A DNA stretch of 64,000 nucleotides, from NCBI RefSeq assembly GCF_945906775.1, contig NZ_CAMDRE010000001.1, forward strand, positions 3,118,371 through 3,182,370, given 5' to 3'. The notes under the pieces were generated by a model. That model saw only the letters and a list, made by a program, of their open reading frames with translations. It made no database searches and was not told the DNA's origin. Below, piece after piece: positions 1 through 8,693 of this stretch; the first letter of the stretch is position 1, and each line of letters starts with the position of its first letter. The translations under genes and the position numbers were made by a program. Origin of the DNA: Citrobacter sp. Marseille-Q6884 (lineage in GTDB: Bacteria; Pseudomonadota; Gammaproteobacteria; Enterobacterales; Enterobacteriaceae).

Positions 1-1021
1 CCAGCATTTGATCCATCAGGTTTCCATCGTAACGCCTTCCGGCGTGACGCTATGCCTGAACGTTGAGTCGCCGCACATTGAAGGACAACAAGCCATAGCA
101 GCCATCCGCAAAGACGGTGGCGACGATGTGGACGCGACGCACGGGATGCTGATTTTTGCCCGCGTCACGTTAAATGATAGCGGTGAGATCGTTGTGCAGG
201 GCGGTGAAGGCGTCGGCACTGTGACCCGCAAAGGAATTGGTCTGCCGGTGGGCAGTTCAGCGATCAATCGTACGCCACGACAGACGATTGAGTCTGCGGT
301 ACGCGAGGCGATAGGTCCGCATCGCGGAGCGCACATTGAGATCTTCGCGCCCGAAGGGGAAGAGCGCGCGCAAAAAACGTATAACTCGCGTTTAGGGATT
401 CTGGGCGGCATTTCTATCATCGGCACCACGGGTATCGTCACGCCGATGTCGGAAGAGAGCTGGAAACGTTCACTGTCGCTGGAGCTGGAAATCAAACGCG
501 CAGCAGGGCTGGAACGTGTTGTGCTGGTGCCGGGTAATCACGGTGAACGTTTCGTCCGCGAACAGATGGGGATCGACACGCAGGTTGTTGTCACCATGAG
601 CAACTTTGTGGGCTACATGATTGAAGAAGCGGTGCGTCTTGGATTCCGACAAATCGTTCTGGTTGGTCATCCAGGCAAGCTGATTAAAATCGCCGCCGGG
701 ATCTTCCATACCCACAGTCATATTGCCGATGCACGTATGGAAACGCTGGTTGCCCATCTTGCTCTGCTCGGCGCACCGCTGGAACTGCTCACACTGGTCA
801 GTGACTGCGATACCACCGAAGCGGCGATGGAACACATTGAGGTTTTCGGCTTTCAGCATATTTATGACCATCTGGCCAAACGCATTTGTATGCGTGTTCT
901 GCAAACGTTGCGCTTTACCAAAAATCCCCCGACCTGCGACGCCATCATGTTCTCTTTTGACAACCAGGTGCTCGGTAGTAACCGTCCGGTCGCAGAGATT
1001 GCTAAGGAGATGCAATGTTAA
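1..1021 (+). CDS. cbiD: CbiD, cobalt-precorrin-5B C1-methyltransferase (5' end outside window)
   Basis: Partial gene. The reading frame is open from the first bases and about 340 codons are visible. Salmonella CbiD is roughly 380 residues, so about 40 N-terminal residues lie to the left. CbiD methylates C1 of the corrin ring in the oxygen-independent cobalamin pathway. The visible part is collinear with CbiD, including the stretches GILGGISIIGTTGIVTPMSE and VPGNHGERFVREQMG. The TTG at 8 is only an in-frame codon and not a credible start. The stop overlaps the cbiE start by 7 bases, which fits translational coupling in the operon. Identity is very sure; only the 5' boundary is missing. Confidence 0.97.
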   Translation, partial: QHLIHQVSIVTPSGVTLCLNVESPHIEGQQAIAAIRKDGGDDVDATHGMLIFARVTLNDSGEIVVQGGEGVGTVTRKGIGLPVGSSAINRTPRQTIESAVREAIGPHRGAHIEIFAPEGEERAQKTYNSRLGILGGISIIGTTGIVTPMSEESWKRSLSLELEIKRAAGLERVVLVPGNHGERFVREQMGIDTQVVVTMSNFVGYMIEEAVRLGFRQIVLVGHPGKLIKIAAGIFHTHSHIADARMETLVAHLALLGAPLELLTLVSDCDTTEAAMEHIEVFGFQHIYDHLAKRICMRVLQTLRFTKNPPTCDAIMFSFDNQVLGSNRPVAEIAKEMQC

Positions 1022-1620
1022 CCGTCGTAGGGATGGGACCTGCGGGCTTGCACCTGATGACGCCCGCGGCGCGCGAAGCCGTCGCAACGGCGGATGTTCT
1101 GGTTGGAGGCAAGCGGCATCTACAGCAATTCCCCGATTTTACCGGTGAACAGTTTGTTCTTGGCGCCAACATCCCGGAGCTATTGAGCTGGATTAGCCGG
1201 CAGCAGGATCGGCATGTTGTGGTACTGGCCTCTGGCGATCCGCTGTTCTATGGCATTGGTACCCGGATGGTGGCGCACTTTGGCATCGAAAATGTACGCA
1301 TTGTCCCTGGCATCAGCGCGGTGCAGTACCTGTGCGCGCAGTCCGGTATTGATATGAACGACATGTGGCTGACCAGCAGCCACGGTCGCAGCGTCTGTTT
1401 TGATGAACTGGCACGACATAACAAGGTGGCGATGGTGACGGATGCCCTGTGCGGTCCACGTGAAATCGCGCACCAACTTATTGCACGAGGTAAGGGACAT
1501 CGCTGGATGGTCATTGGCGAAAACCTGGCGATGGAAAACGAGCGTATCCACTGCCTGCCTCTGAGTGAAATTAATGCCGACTATGACATGAATGCAGTGG
1601 TGATCCTCGATGAAAGATGA
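1015..1620 (+). CDS. cbiE: CbiE, cobalt-precorrin-7 C5-methyltransferase
   Basis: 201 residues, the usual length for enteric CbiE. It belongs to the SUMT/CbiE-F-H-L class of SAM-dependent tetrapyrrole methyltransferases: a glycine-rich VGMGPAGLHLMTP loop lies at the N-terminus, ASGDPLFYGIG at about residues 72-82 and VPGISAVQ at about 97-104. CbiE methylates C5, and its partner CbiT methylates C15 with decarboxylation; in some other bacteria the two are fused as CobL. Here they are separate genes overlapping by 11 bases. The ATG at 1015 overlaps the cbiD stop and gives the family length. Confidence 0.97.
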   Translation: MLTVVGMGPAGLHLMTPAAREAVATADVLVGGKRHLQQFPDFTGEQFVLGANIPELLSWISRQQDRHVVVLASGDPLFYGIGTRMVAHFGIENVRIVPGISAVQYLCAQSGIDMNDMWLTSSHGRSVCFDELARHNKVAMVTDALCGPREIAHQLIARGKGHRWMVIGENLAMENERIHCLPLSEINADYDMNAVVILDER

Positions 1621-2179
1621 GCTTTTTCTGCGTGGAGAGAAGGTGCCGATGACCAAAGAAGCGGTGCGTGCGCTTGCCCTCTCAAAACTTGAATTACACC
1701 GCGCCAGCCACCTGATTGATATTGGCGCGGGTACCGGCAGCGTATCGATAGAAGCGGCGTTGCAATATCCGTCGCTGCGCGTCACGGCGATCGAGCGTAA
1801 CCCTGCTGCGTTGAGGCTTCTGGACGAGAATCGTCAGCATTTTGCCTGCGGGAATATCGATATTTATCCCGGTATTGCACCGATGACGATCACCGAAAAA
1901 GCCGATGCCATATTCATGGGCGGCAGCGGCGGTCACCTGACCGATCTGATTGACTGGTCGATGCGTCAACTGTACCCCGCTGGTCGACTGGTGATGACAT
2001 TCATTCTCCAGGAAAACCTGAATACTGCCCTGGCACATCTCGACCATCTCGGCGTACAAGGCGTGGATTGTCTGCAAATGCAGGTTTCCTCTCTTACCAC
2101 GCTGGGAAGTGGTCACTATTTCAAACCGAATAACCCCGTATTTGTTATCGCCTGTCAGAAGGAAGGAAACCATGTCTGA
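1610..2179 (+). CDS. cbiT: CbiT, cobalt-precorrin-6B C15-methyltransferase (decarboxylating)
   Basis: 189 residues. It has a Rossmann-type class I methyltransferase fold rather than the SUMT fold of CbiE: motif I DIGAGTGSVSIE is at residues 37-48, with an acidic ERNP after the second strand. The enzyme methylates C15 and decarboxylates the acetate side chain at C12. It starts inside the end of cbiE (11-base overlap) and overlaps cbiF by 8 bases, as expected in this tightly packed operon. GGAGAGAAGG, about 20 bases inside the frame, is not needed as a ribosome site; coupling from cbiE is likely. Confidence 0.96.
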   Translation: MKDELFLRGEKVPMTKEAVRALALSKLELHRASHLIDIGAGTGSVSIEAALQYPSLRVTAIERNPAALRLLDENRQHFACGNIDIYPGIAPMTITEKADAIFMGGSGGHLTDLIDWSMRQLYPAGRLVMTFILQENLNTALAHLDHLGVQGVDCLQMQVSSLTTLGSGHYFKPNNPVFVIACQKEGNHV

Positions 2180-2945
2180 GATTTTTGATCCCCGTAGTGT
2201 GTGGTTTGTTGGCGCTGGTCCTGGCGATCGCGAACTGATTACCCTCAAAGGTTACCGGTTGCTGCAGCAGGCGCAGGTCGTCATCTACGCCGGATCGCTG
2301 ATTAATACTGAGCTGCTGGAATATTGCCCGGCCGGCGCTGAATGTCATGACAGCGCGGAACTGCATCTGGAGCAGATCCTCGATCTCATGGAAGCCGGGG
2401 TGAAAGCCGGAAAAACCGTCGTGCGTCTGCAAACCGGCGATGTCTCGCTCTATGGCTCCGTACGTGAGCAGGGCGAAGAGCTGACCAAGCGAGGCATTGA
2501 CTGGCAGGTCGTGCCAGGCGTTAGCGCCTTCCTGGGCGCGGCAGCGGAACTTGGCGTCGAGTACACCGTACCTGAGGTTTCCCAAAGCCTAATCATTACC
2601 CGTCTGGAAGGTCGCACGCCGGTACCAGAACGTGAACAACTGGAGGCGTTTGCCAGCCACCAGACGTCGATGGCGATTTACCTTTCTGTCCAGCGTATTC
2701 ATCGTGTTGCAGAGCGTTTGGTCGAGGGGGGATACCCGGAGACCACGCCGGTCGCCGTCATCTATAAAGCAACCTGGCCGGAAAGCCAGACCGTTCGTGG
2801 CACCCTGGCGGATATCGGCGACAAAGTGCGTGATGCAGGGATCCGCAAAACGGCGCTCATTCTGGTCGGTAACTTCCTGGGCTCGGAGTATCACTACTCC
2901 AAACTCTATGCGGCGGACTTTAGCCATGAATACCGTAAAGCCTGA
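2172..2945 (+). CDS. cbiF: CbiF, cobalt-precorrin-4 C11-methyltransferase
   Basis: 257 residues from the ATG at 2172, matching the enteric family length. A good ribosome site (GGAAGGA, 2161-2167) sits just upstream; the longer open frame to 2109 lacks one. SUMT-class methyltransferase: VGAGPGDRELIT at residues 13-24 (SAM and substrate loop), LQTGDVSLYGS around 86-96 and VPGVSAF further on. It adds the C11 methyl group to cobalt-precorrin-4, the step before CbiG opens the ring-contraction lactone. It overlaps cbiT by 8 bases and cbiG by 20. Confidence 0.97.
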   Translation: MSEIFDPRSVWFVGAGPGDRELITLKGYRLLQQAQVVIYAGSLINTELLEYCPAGAECHDSAELHLEQILDLMEAGVKAGKTVVRLQTGDVSLYGSVREQGEELTKRGIDWQVVPGVSAFLGAAAELGVEYTVPEVSQSLIITRLEGRTPVPEREQLEAFASHQTSMAIYLSVQRIHRVAERLVEGGYPETTPVAVIYKATWPESQTVRGTLADIGDKVRDAGIRKTALILVGNFLGSEYHYSKLYAADFSHEYRKA

Positions 2946-3981
2946 ATCCATTGCGCTGTTTTGCCTGACGCCAGGCGGTGTGGTGCTGGCGAAGCGTCTG
3001 GCGGCAATGCTGCCGGTAACCTGTTTCACCAGTGAAAAATTGCTGGAGGAGGGATTTGTTCCCTTCGAAAACGGTTTTGCTCAGGCGGCACGCGATGCTT
3101 TTGCGAATTACTCCGCGCTGATTTTTATCGGTGCGACCGGTATTGCGGTACGCGTACTGGCACCGCTGGTAAACGACAAATTTTGCGACCCAGCGGTCGT
3201 GGTGATTGATGAGCGCGCCCAGCATGTTATCAGCCTGCTCTCCGGTCATGCGGGTGGCGCAAATGCGCTGGCGCGTTATCTGGCGGGAATGCTGGGTGCC
3301 GATCCGGTGATTACCACGGCAACCGATGTGAATGATATGGCGGCGCTGGATACGCTGGCATTCCAGCTGAACGCGCGGATGAACGATTTCCGCTCGGTGG
3401 TGAAAATCGTCAACCAGATGCTGGTGAGCAATAAGCGGGTTGGTCTGTGGTGGGATGACGAGCTGGCGCAGGATGTCAGTCACTGCGATCGTCGCGGGTT
3501 TATCACCGTCACCGACCTGACGCAATTGCCGGAACTGGATGCGCTAATTTGCATCACCCTGCGCACCGATTTGCCCGAATTGCCGGTCCCGCACTGGAAG
3601 CTGGTGCCGCAGCGTGTGGTGGCCGGAATCGGCTGTCGACGCGACACGCCATTCCCGCTGTTAGCCGAGTTGCTGGCCCGTCAACTTGAAGCCCAACGGC
3701 TCGACCCGCTAGCGTTAAAAGCGATTGGCAGTATCACGCTGAAAAAAGATGAGCAGGGGCTGATACAGCTGGCTTCCTGCTGTCGCGTTCCATTTGAAAC
3801 CTTTACTGCTGACGCGCTGCGTGAGCACGAACACCGTTTTCCTGCCTCATCGTTTGTTCGCAAAACGGTCGGAACGGGAAGTGTATCCGGTCCTGCAGCC
3901 TGGTTGCTGAGTCACGGACAACTGTTAGGCGAGACCCTGCGCGAACAGGGCGTCACTATTACTTTGGGAGTTTCACACTGA
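2926..3981 (+). CDS. cbiG: CbiG, cobalt-precorrin-5A hydrolase
   Basis: 351 residues from the ATG at 2926, equal to the Salmonella protein. The frame stays open upstream inside cbiF, but that part is out-of-frame cbiF shadow. CbiG hydrolyses the delta-lactone of cobalt-precorrin-5A and releases the extruded C20 carbon as acetaldehyde, the hallmark of the anaerobic route. The N-terminal half has the GATGIAVR and LLSGHAGGAN stretches typical of the family; the C-terminal half (GIGCRRDTP, about residues 225-233) is the CobE-like domain. The stop shares one base with the cbiH start. Confidence 0.96.
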   Translation: MNTVKPESIALFCLTPGGVVLAKRLAAMLPVTCFTSEKLLEEGFVPFENGFAQAARDAFANYSALIFIGATGIAVRVLAPLVNDKFCDPAVVVIDERAQHVISLLSGHAGGANALARYLAGMLGADPVITTATDVNDMAALDTLAFQLNARMNDFRSVVKIVNQMLVSNKRVGLWWDDELAQDVSHCDRRGFITVTDLTQLPELDALICITLRTDLPELPVPHWKLVPQRVVAGIGCRRDTPFPLLAELLARQLEAQRLDPLALKAIGSITLKKDEQGLIQLASCCRVPFETFTADALREHEHRFPASSFVRKTVGTGSVSGPAAWLLSHGQLLGETLREQGVTITLGVSH

Positions 3982-4706
3982 TGTTAAGCGTAATTGGAAT
4001 TGGCCCTGGCTCGCAGGCAATGATGACCATGGAAGCCGTTGAAGCGCTGCAGGCGGCAGAAATCATTGTTGGCTATAAAACCTACACCCATCTGGTAAAA
4101 GCCTTTACCGGTGATAAGCAGGTGATCAAAACCGGTATGTGCAAAGAGATTGAACGCTGTCAGGCGGCAATCGAACTGGCGCAGGCAGGACACAACGTCG
4201 CGCTGATCAGCAGCGGCGATGCCGGAATTTACGGCATGGCAGGCCTGGTGCTTGAGCTGGTCAGCAAGCAGAAGCTGGATGTTGAGGTTAAGTTGATTCC
4301 GGGAATGACCGCCAGCATTGCCGCTGCTTCTTTGCTCGGCGCACCGCTGATGCACGATTTCTGTCATATCAGCCTCAGTGACCTGTTAACACCATGGCCG
4401 GTCATCGAAAAACGCATTATTGCCGCCGGTGAAGCCGACTTCGTTATCTGTTTCTACAACCCGCGCAGCCGGGGCCGTGAAGGGCATCTGGCACGTGCTT
4501 TCGAATTACTTTCAGCCAGTAAAAGTGCACAAACGCCGGTGGGCATTGTGAAGTCAGCCGGGCGTAAAAAACAGGAGAAATGGCTGACCACATTGGGTGA
4601 TATGGATTTTGAACCGGTTGATATGACCAGCCTGGTGATTGTCGGCAACAAAACGACCTATGTGCAGGATGGACTGATGATCACGCCACGAGGTTATGTG
4701 CTGTGA
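3981..4706 (+). CDS. cbiH: CbiH, cobalt-precorrin-3B C17-methyltransferase (ring contraction)
   Basis: 241 residues. SUMT-class enzyme with IGIGPGSQAMMT at the N-terminus, SSGDAGIYGMAG in the middle and IPGMTASIAAASLLGAP after it. CbiH methylates C17 and drives contraction of the macrocycle to the delta-lactone cobalt-precorrin-4. Its ATG shares an A with the cbiG stop (TGATG), and its own stop overlaps the GTG start of cbiJ by 4 bases. Confidence 0.97.
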   Translation: MLSVIGIGPGSQAMMTMEAVEALQAAEIIVGYKTYTHLVKAFTGDKQVIKTGMCKEIERCQAAIELAQAGHNVALISSGDAGIYGMAGLVLELVSKQKLDVEVKLIPGMTASIAAASLLGAPLMHDFCHISLSDLLTPWPVIEKRIIAAGEADFVICFYNPRSRGREGHLARAFELLSASKSAQTPVGIVKSAGRKKQEKWLTTLGDMDFEPVDMTSLVIVGNKTTYVQDGLMITPRGYVL

Positions 4707-5488
4707 ATTACGGTGATGTACTGGTCATGGGCGGCACCAGTGATGCGCGCATGCTGTGCCAGCAACTGGATGCCGCAAACGTAGCTTACACCCTGTCGGT
4801 TGCGACTCCGACAGGGAAACAGCTGGCGGGTGACATCAAAGGTCAGGTGCGCTGTGGGCGCCTGGAGCGGGAGCAAATGATCGCCTGGCTGCAAGAGAAT
4901 CGTACGCGCTGGGTGATAGATGCTTCACATCCGTATGCCGAGGTGGTGAGCCGGAACATCATGGGAGCCTGCGAAGCAGCCGGTGTACTGCTGAGCCGCT
5001 ATCAACGCCCTGAACAGCTGAGCGGTTTGGCCCACCCCTACCTGTACACCGTTCAAAGCATTCAGGAAGCCTGCGAACTGGCGCGACGCTTCGGCGATCG
5101 CGTGTTGCTGACGACCGGCAGTAAAGATTTGGCTCGGTGGCGTGAAGGATTACCGGAAAAAACGCTGTTGGCACGTGTCCTGCCTGTGCCTGACGTTATC
5201 CAACAATGCGCAGATTTAGGGTTTGGCGTGGGTGAAATCTTCGCACTCTGTGGACCCTTTAGCGCCGAGTTTAATGCTGCATTTTACCGTCAGTGTCTGG
5301 CGGATGTGGTGATCACCAAAGCGTCAGGCGCGGAAGGTGGTTATCAGGAAAAAGTTCAACCTTGTCTGGATGCCGGTATCCCCTGCATCGTGATTACACG
5401 TCCGGCACCGTTGGTGACGGGAGAAGAGTTACTGGAGAGTCAGGCCGCATTTGGGGCGCGTTTAGCGCGCTGGCTGGCCGCTGCTTAA
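4703..5488 (+). CDS. cbiJ: CbiJ, cobalt-precorrin-6A reductase
   Basis: 261 residues starting with GTG at 4703, which overlaps the cbiH stop as GTGA. CbiJ reduces a double bond of cobalt-precorrin-6A with NADH before the CbiET methylations. The N-terminus has the nucleotide-binding stretch VLVMGGTSDARMLC, and the mid-region WVIDASHPYAEVVSRN and C-terminal VITKASGAEGGYQEK are typical of the CobK/CbiJ family. It is placed as in Salmonella, between cbiH and cbiK. Confidence 0.95.
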   Translation: MNYGDVLVMGGTSDARMLCQQLDAANVAYTLSVATPTGKQLAGDIKGQVRCGRLEREQMIAWLQENRTRWVIDASHPYAEVVSRNIMGACEAAGVLLSRYQRPEQLSGLAHPYLYTVQSIQEACELARRFGDRVLLTTGSKDLARWREGLPEKTLLARVLPVPDVIQQCADLGFGVGEIFALCGPFSAEFNAAFYRQCLADVVITKASGAEGGYQEKVQPCLDAGIPCIVITRPAPLVTGEELLESQAAFGARLARWLAAA

Positions 5489-5498
5489 GGAGTAATCG

Positions 5499-6293
5499 AT
5501 GAAAAAAGCGCTTCTGGTGATCAGCTTTGGCACCAGCTATCACGATACCTGTGAGAAAAATATTGTGGCCTGCGAGCGCGATCTTGCGGCCAGTTGTCCT
5601 GACCGCGATCTGTTTCGTGCGTTTACCTCCGGGATGATCATCCGCAAGCTCAAGCAGCGTGACGGCATCGATATCGACACCCCGCTGCAGGCTCTGCAAA
5701 AACTGGCGGAGCAGGGCTACCAGGACGTCGCGATTCAGTCACTGCACATCATTAACGGTGATGAATACGAAAAAATTGTCCGTGAAGTCCAGAGCATGCG
5801 CCCGCTGTTCTCGCGCCTGACGCTGGGTGTACCGCTACTGAGCAGCCACGACGATTACGCGCAACTGATGCTGGCGCTGCAACAACAGATGCCGCCGCTG
5901 AAAGCGCGTGAAAAAGTGGTGTTTATGGGACACGGGGCCAGCCATCATGCTTTTGCCGCCTACGCCTGTCTCGATCACATGATGACAGCGCAGGGTTTCC
6001 CGGCACGCGTAGGCGCGGTGGAAAGCTACCCGGAAGTGGATGTCATTATTGACAGTTTAGGTCGGGAAGGCGTGACGGCGGTGCATCTCATGCCGCTGAT
6101 GTTAGTGGCTGGTGACCATGCCATTAATGATATGGCGTCCGACGAAGACGACTCGTGGAAAACGTTATTTAACGCAGCGGGCATTCCGGCTACTCCGTGG
6201 CTAAGTGGCCTGGGTGAGAACCCGGCGGTGCGCGCCATGTTTGTGGCACATTTACAACAGGCGCTCAATGTGGCGCTGGAGGAAGCAGCATGA
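5499..6293 (+). CDS. cbiK: CbiK, sirohydrochlorin cobaltochelatase (anaerobic type)
   Basis: 264 residues; inserts Co2+ into sirohydrochlorin at the start of the pathway. All three metal-binding residues known for Salmonella CbiK are present at the same numbers: His145 (in MGHGASHH), Glu175 (in VESYPEVD) and His207 (in VAGDHAIND). There is no signal peptide, so this is the cytoplasmic CbiK and not the periplasmic CbiKP form. A strong ribosome site (AAGGAG, 5487-5492) precedes the ATG after a 10-base gap from cbiJ. The stop overlaps the cbiL ATG by 4 bases. Confidence 0.97.
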   Translation: MKKALLVISFGTSYHDTCEKNIVACERDLAASCPDRDLFRAFTSGMIIRKLKQRDGIDIDTPLQALQKLAEQGYQDVAIQSLHIINGDEYEKIVREVQSMRPLFSRLTLGVPLLSSHDDYAQLMLALQQQMPPLKAREKVVFMGHGASHHAFAAYACLDHMMTAQGFPARVGAVESYPEVDVIIDSLGREGVTAVHLMPLMLVAGDHAINDMASDEDDSWKTLFNAAGIPATPWLSGLGENPAVRAMFVAHLQQALNVALEEAA

Positions 6294-7003
6294 GCGGCAA
6301 ATTGTATGCGCTGAGCACCGGACCGGGCGCATCTGATCTTATCACCGTGCGTGCGGCGCGCACTCTGGGCTCACTGGATATTCTCTATGCACCCGCCGGA
6401 CGTAAAGGTGGCGATAGCCTGGCGCTGTCAATCGTACGTGAATACATTGGTGAACAGACGGAAGTGCGTTGCTGCCACTTTCCAATGAGTGCTGACAGCG
6501 CCGAGAAAGAAGCGGTCTGGGACGAGGTTGCGGCGGCGCTGGTACAGGAAGTGAATGCCGGTAAGCAGGTGGGCTTTATCACGCTCGGCGACGCCATGCT
6601 GTTTAGCACTTGGGTCTTTTTACTCCAGCGTATTGGTTGCCCTGACTGGTTAGAAATTGTCCCTGGCGTGACCTCTTTTGCGGCGATTGCCGCCCGCTCA
6701 AAAACGCCGCTCGCCATGGAGCAGCAGTCGCTGGCCGTCGTCTCCTGTACGGCACCGGAAGCCGAAATCCAGCAGGCGTTAAAACAGCACGAGAGCCTGG
6801 TACTGATGAAAGTCTATGGTCGTTTTGCGCGTATCAAGGCATTGCTGCAACAAGAGGGCTTGCTGGGTTGCGCGTTAATGATGTCAGAAGCCACGCTGCC
6901 GGGTGAGCAGTGCTGGCGCCATCTTGATGAAGTGAATGACGATCAGTCCCTACCTTATTTCTCGACCATTCTGGTTAACAAACAGTGGGAGTATGCACAA
7001 TGA
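6290..7003 (+). CDS. cbiL: CbiL, cobalt-precorrin-2 C20-methyltransferase
   Basis: 237 residues. SUMT-class methyltransferase with LSTGPGASDLITVRAAR at the N-terminus, TLGDAMLFSTW around residues 100-110 and VPGVTSFAAIA after it. It methylates C20 of cobalt-factor II/precorrin-2; that carbon is later expelled during ring contraction. It overlaps cbiK and cbiM by 4 bases each (ATGA type), consistent with coupled translation. Confidence 0.97.
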   Translation: MSGKLYALSTGPGASDLITVRAARTLGSLDILYAPAGRKGGDSLALSIVREYIGEQTEVRCCHFPMSADSAEKEAVWDEVAAALVQEVNAGKQVGFITLGDAMLFSTWVFLLQRIGCPDWLEIVPGVTSFAAIAARSKTPLAMEQQSLAVVSCTAPEAEIQQALKQHESLVLMKVYGRFARIKALLQQEGLLGCALMMSEATLPGEQCWRHLDEVNDDQSLPYFSTILVNKQWEYAQ

Positions 7004-7737
7004 AGCTCGAACAACAGCTAAAACAGCTGTCTTTCAGCGGGTTGGCTGCGGCGCTATTACTGATGATTGTTCCTGAACAAGCGTTCGCGATGCACATTAT
7101 GGAGGGTTTTTTACCGCCGATGTGGGCGCTGGCCTGGTGGCTGCTGTTTTTACCTTGCCTGTGGTATGGACTGGTGCGTTTGCGCCAAATCGTGCAGGAA
7201 GATAGTCATCAGAAAGTGCTGCTGGCGCTGTGCGGGGCGTTTATTTTTGTGTTGTCGGCGTTGAAAATTCCTTCGGTTACAGGCAGTTGTTCGCATCCGA
7301 CCGGCGTAGGTCTGGCCGTTATCCTGTTCGGGCCTGGCGTTGTCGCTATTCTTGGTGCGATCGTCTTGTTATTCCAGGCATTGTTGCTGGCACATGGGGG
7401 GTTAACCACGCTCGGCGCTAACGGTATGTCGATGGCGGTTATTGGACCGGTAGTGGGCTATATGGTGTGGAAGATGGCCTGCCGTGCGGGGTTCCGTCGT
7501 GATGTCTGCGTCTTCCTGTGTGCGATGCTGGCGGATCTTGTCACTTACTTCGTCACGTCGGTTCAACTGGGTGTGGCCTTCCCGGATCCGTCTGCGGGCG
7601 CGGTGGGGTCAATCGTCAAATTCATGGGTATTTTCTGTCTGACGCAGATCCCAATCGCTATTGCGGAAGGGCTACTCACCGTCATGATTTATGACCAGTT
7701 AACCAAACGTCAGTTGATTACCGCACAAGGACATTAA
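7000..7737 (+). CDS. cbiM: CbiM, substrate-specific component of cobalt ECF transporter
   Basis: 245 residues from the ATG at 7000, which overlaps the cbiL stop; the slightly longer frame from 6985 would add five residues without a ribosome site. CbiM is the membrane S-component that captures Co2+. The first ~32 residues look like a cleavable signal (EQAFA before MHIMEGFLPP); the Met-His-Ile that would become the new N-terminus is the known metal-binding end in this family. About six hydrophobic segments follow. It forms CbiMNQO with the next three genes. Confidence 0.97.
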   Translation: MKLEQQLKQLSFSGLAAALLLMIVPEQAFAMHIMEGFLPPMWALAWWLLFLPCLWYGLVRLRQIVQEDSHQKVLLALCGAFIFVLSALKIPSVTGSCSHPTGVGLAVILFGPGVVAILGAIVLLFQALLLAHGGLTTLGANGMSMAVIGPVVGYMVWKMACRAGFRRDVCVFLCAMLADLVTYFVTSVQLGVAFPDPSAGAVGSIVKFMGIFCLTQIPIAIAEGLLTVMIYDQLTKRQLITAQGH

Positions 7738-7739
7738 CG

Positions 7740-8021
7740 ATGAAAAAGACGCTGATTCTGTTAGGGATGGTGATTGCGCTGGTGATCCTGCCGTTCTTTA
7801 TCAATCACGGTGGTGAATACGGTGGCTCGGATGGCGAGGCGGAAAGCCAGATTCAGGCGATTGCCCCGCATTATGAGCCCTGGTTCCAGCCGTTATATGA
7901 GCCAGCCAGCGGCGAGATTGAAAGTCTGCTGTTTACGCTTCAGGGATCGCTGGGTGCGGCGGTGATTTTCTATATCCTGGGTTATACCAAAGGCAGACAA
8001 CGCCGTGATGACCGGACTTGA
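7740..8021 (+). CDS. cbiN: CbiN, small accessory component of cobalt transporter
   Basis: 93 residues, the standard CbiN size. Two membrane segments (about residues 4-22 and 66-84) flank an extracytoplasmic loop of about 45 residues rich in Gly, Glu and Pro (NHGGEYGGSDGEAESQ). CbiN associates with CbiM and is needed for Co2+ loading. The ATG at 7740 follows the cbiM stop by two bases; the 3' end overlaps cbiQ. Confidence 0.96.
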   Translation: MKKTLILLGMVIALVILPFFINHGGEYGGSDGEAESQIQAIAPHYEPWFQPLYEPASGEIESLLFTLQGSLGAAVIFYILGYTKGRQRRDDRT

Positions 8022-8685
8022 CAGGCTGAGTTACCAGAGCCGCTGGTTCAATGTTTCGCCACAGCGGAAATTCCTGCTCTGGTTGGTGATGATGATCCTG
8101 GCTTTTACTCTGCCCCCGTTGGGGCAGGGTCTGGAGCTATTGCTCATTGCTGCGTTGACCTGTTGGCTGTTGCGTATTTCTTTCTGGCGCTGGTGCCGCT
8201 GGATGGCATTGCCGTTTGGGTTTCTGGTGGTGGGCGTCGTGACGATTTTATTTAGCGTGAGCCGCGATCCGCACACCTTACTGGCAAGCTTTCCGGTAGG
8301 CAGCTACTGGCTGGGGATCACGGCAATGGGCGTACAGACCGCGAATGAAACCTTCTGGCGTAGCCTGGCGGCGCTGGCGGCAACGTTCTGGCTGGTGTTG
8401 AACCTGCCATTTCCGCAGCTCATTATTCTGCTCAAACGTGCGCATGTTCCGCGACTGCTCACTGAACAGATCCTGCTGACCTGGCGATTTATTTTTATCC
8501 TGTTAGACGAAGCGCTGGCCATTCACCGCGCACAAACGCTGCGTTTTGGTTATCGTAGCTTGCCGTTGGGTTATCGCTCGCTGGCGATGCTGGTGGGATT
8601 GTTGTTTACGCGCGTGTTGATCCGCTATCAACAAATGACCACCACACTGGATATCAAACTGTATCAGGGTGATTTTCACCTGTAA
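8008..8685 (+). CDS. cbiQ: CbiQ, transmembrane coupling (T) component of cobalt ECF transporter
   Basis: 225 residues from the ATG at 8008; a GTG directly before it (8005) is less likely. CbiQ is the ECF T-component that couples the CbiO ATPase to CbiM. It has four or five hydrophobic segments and, near the C-terminus, the cytoplasmic coupling region with ALAIHRAQTLRFGYRSLP, where the Ala-Arg-x-Leu motif contacts the ATPase. It overlaps cbiN by 14 bases; 8 bases separate it from cbiO. Confidence 0.95.
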   Translation: MTGLDRLSYQSRWFNVSPQRKFLLWLVMMILAFTLPPLGQGLELLLIAALTCWLLRISFWRWCRWMALPFGFLVVGVVTILFSVSRDPHTLLASFPVGSYWLGITAMGVQTANETFWRSLAALAATFWLVLNLPFPQLIILLKRAHVPRLLTEQILLTWRFIFILLDEALAIHRAQTLRFGYRSLPLGYRSLAMLVGLLFTRVLIRYQQMTTTLDIKLYQGDFHL

Positions 8686-8693
8686 GGAAAAGT

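Noticed and set aside
1..200. Cobalamin riboswitch
   Set aside because: Expected upstream of cbiA, outside the window; nothing resembling the B12 box is present in the visible part.
2632..2925. N-terminal extension of cbiG into cbiF
   Set aside because: The upstream frame is out-of-frame cbiF; the ATG at 2926 gives the family length.
1015..7003. cbiE, cbiF, cbiH and cbiL as a tandem repeat
   Set aside because: They are old paralogs of one methyltransferase family with conserved distinct roles, not a DNA repeat.
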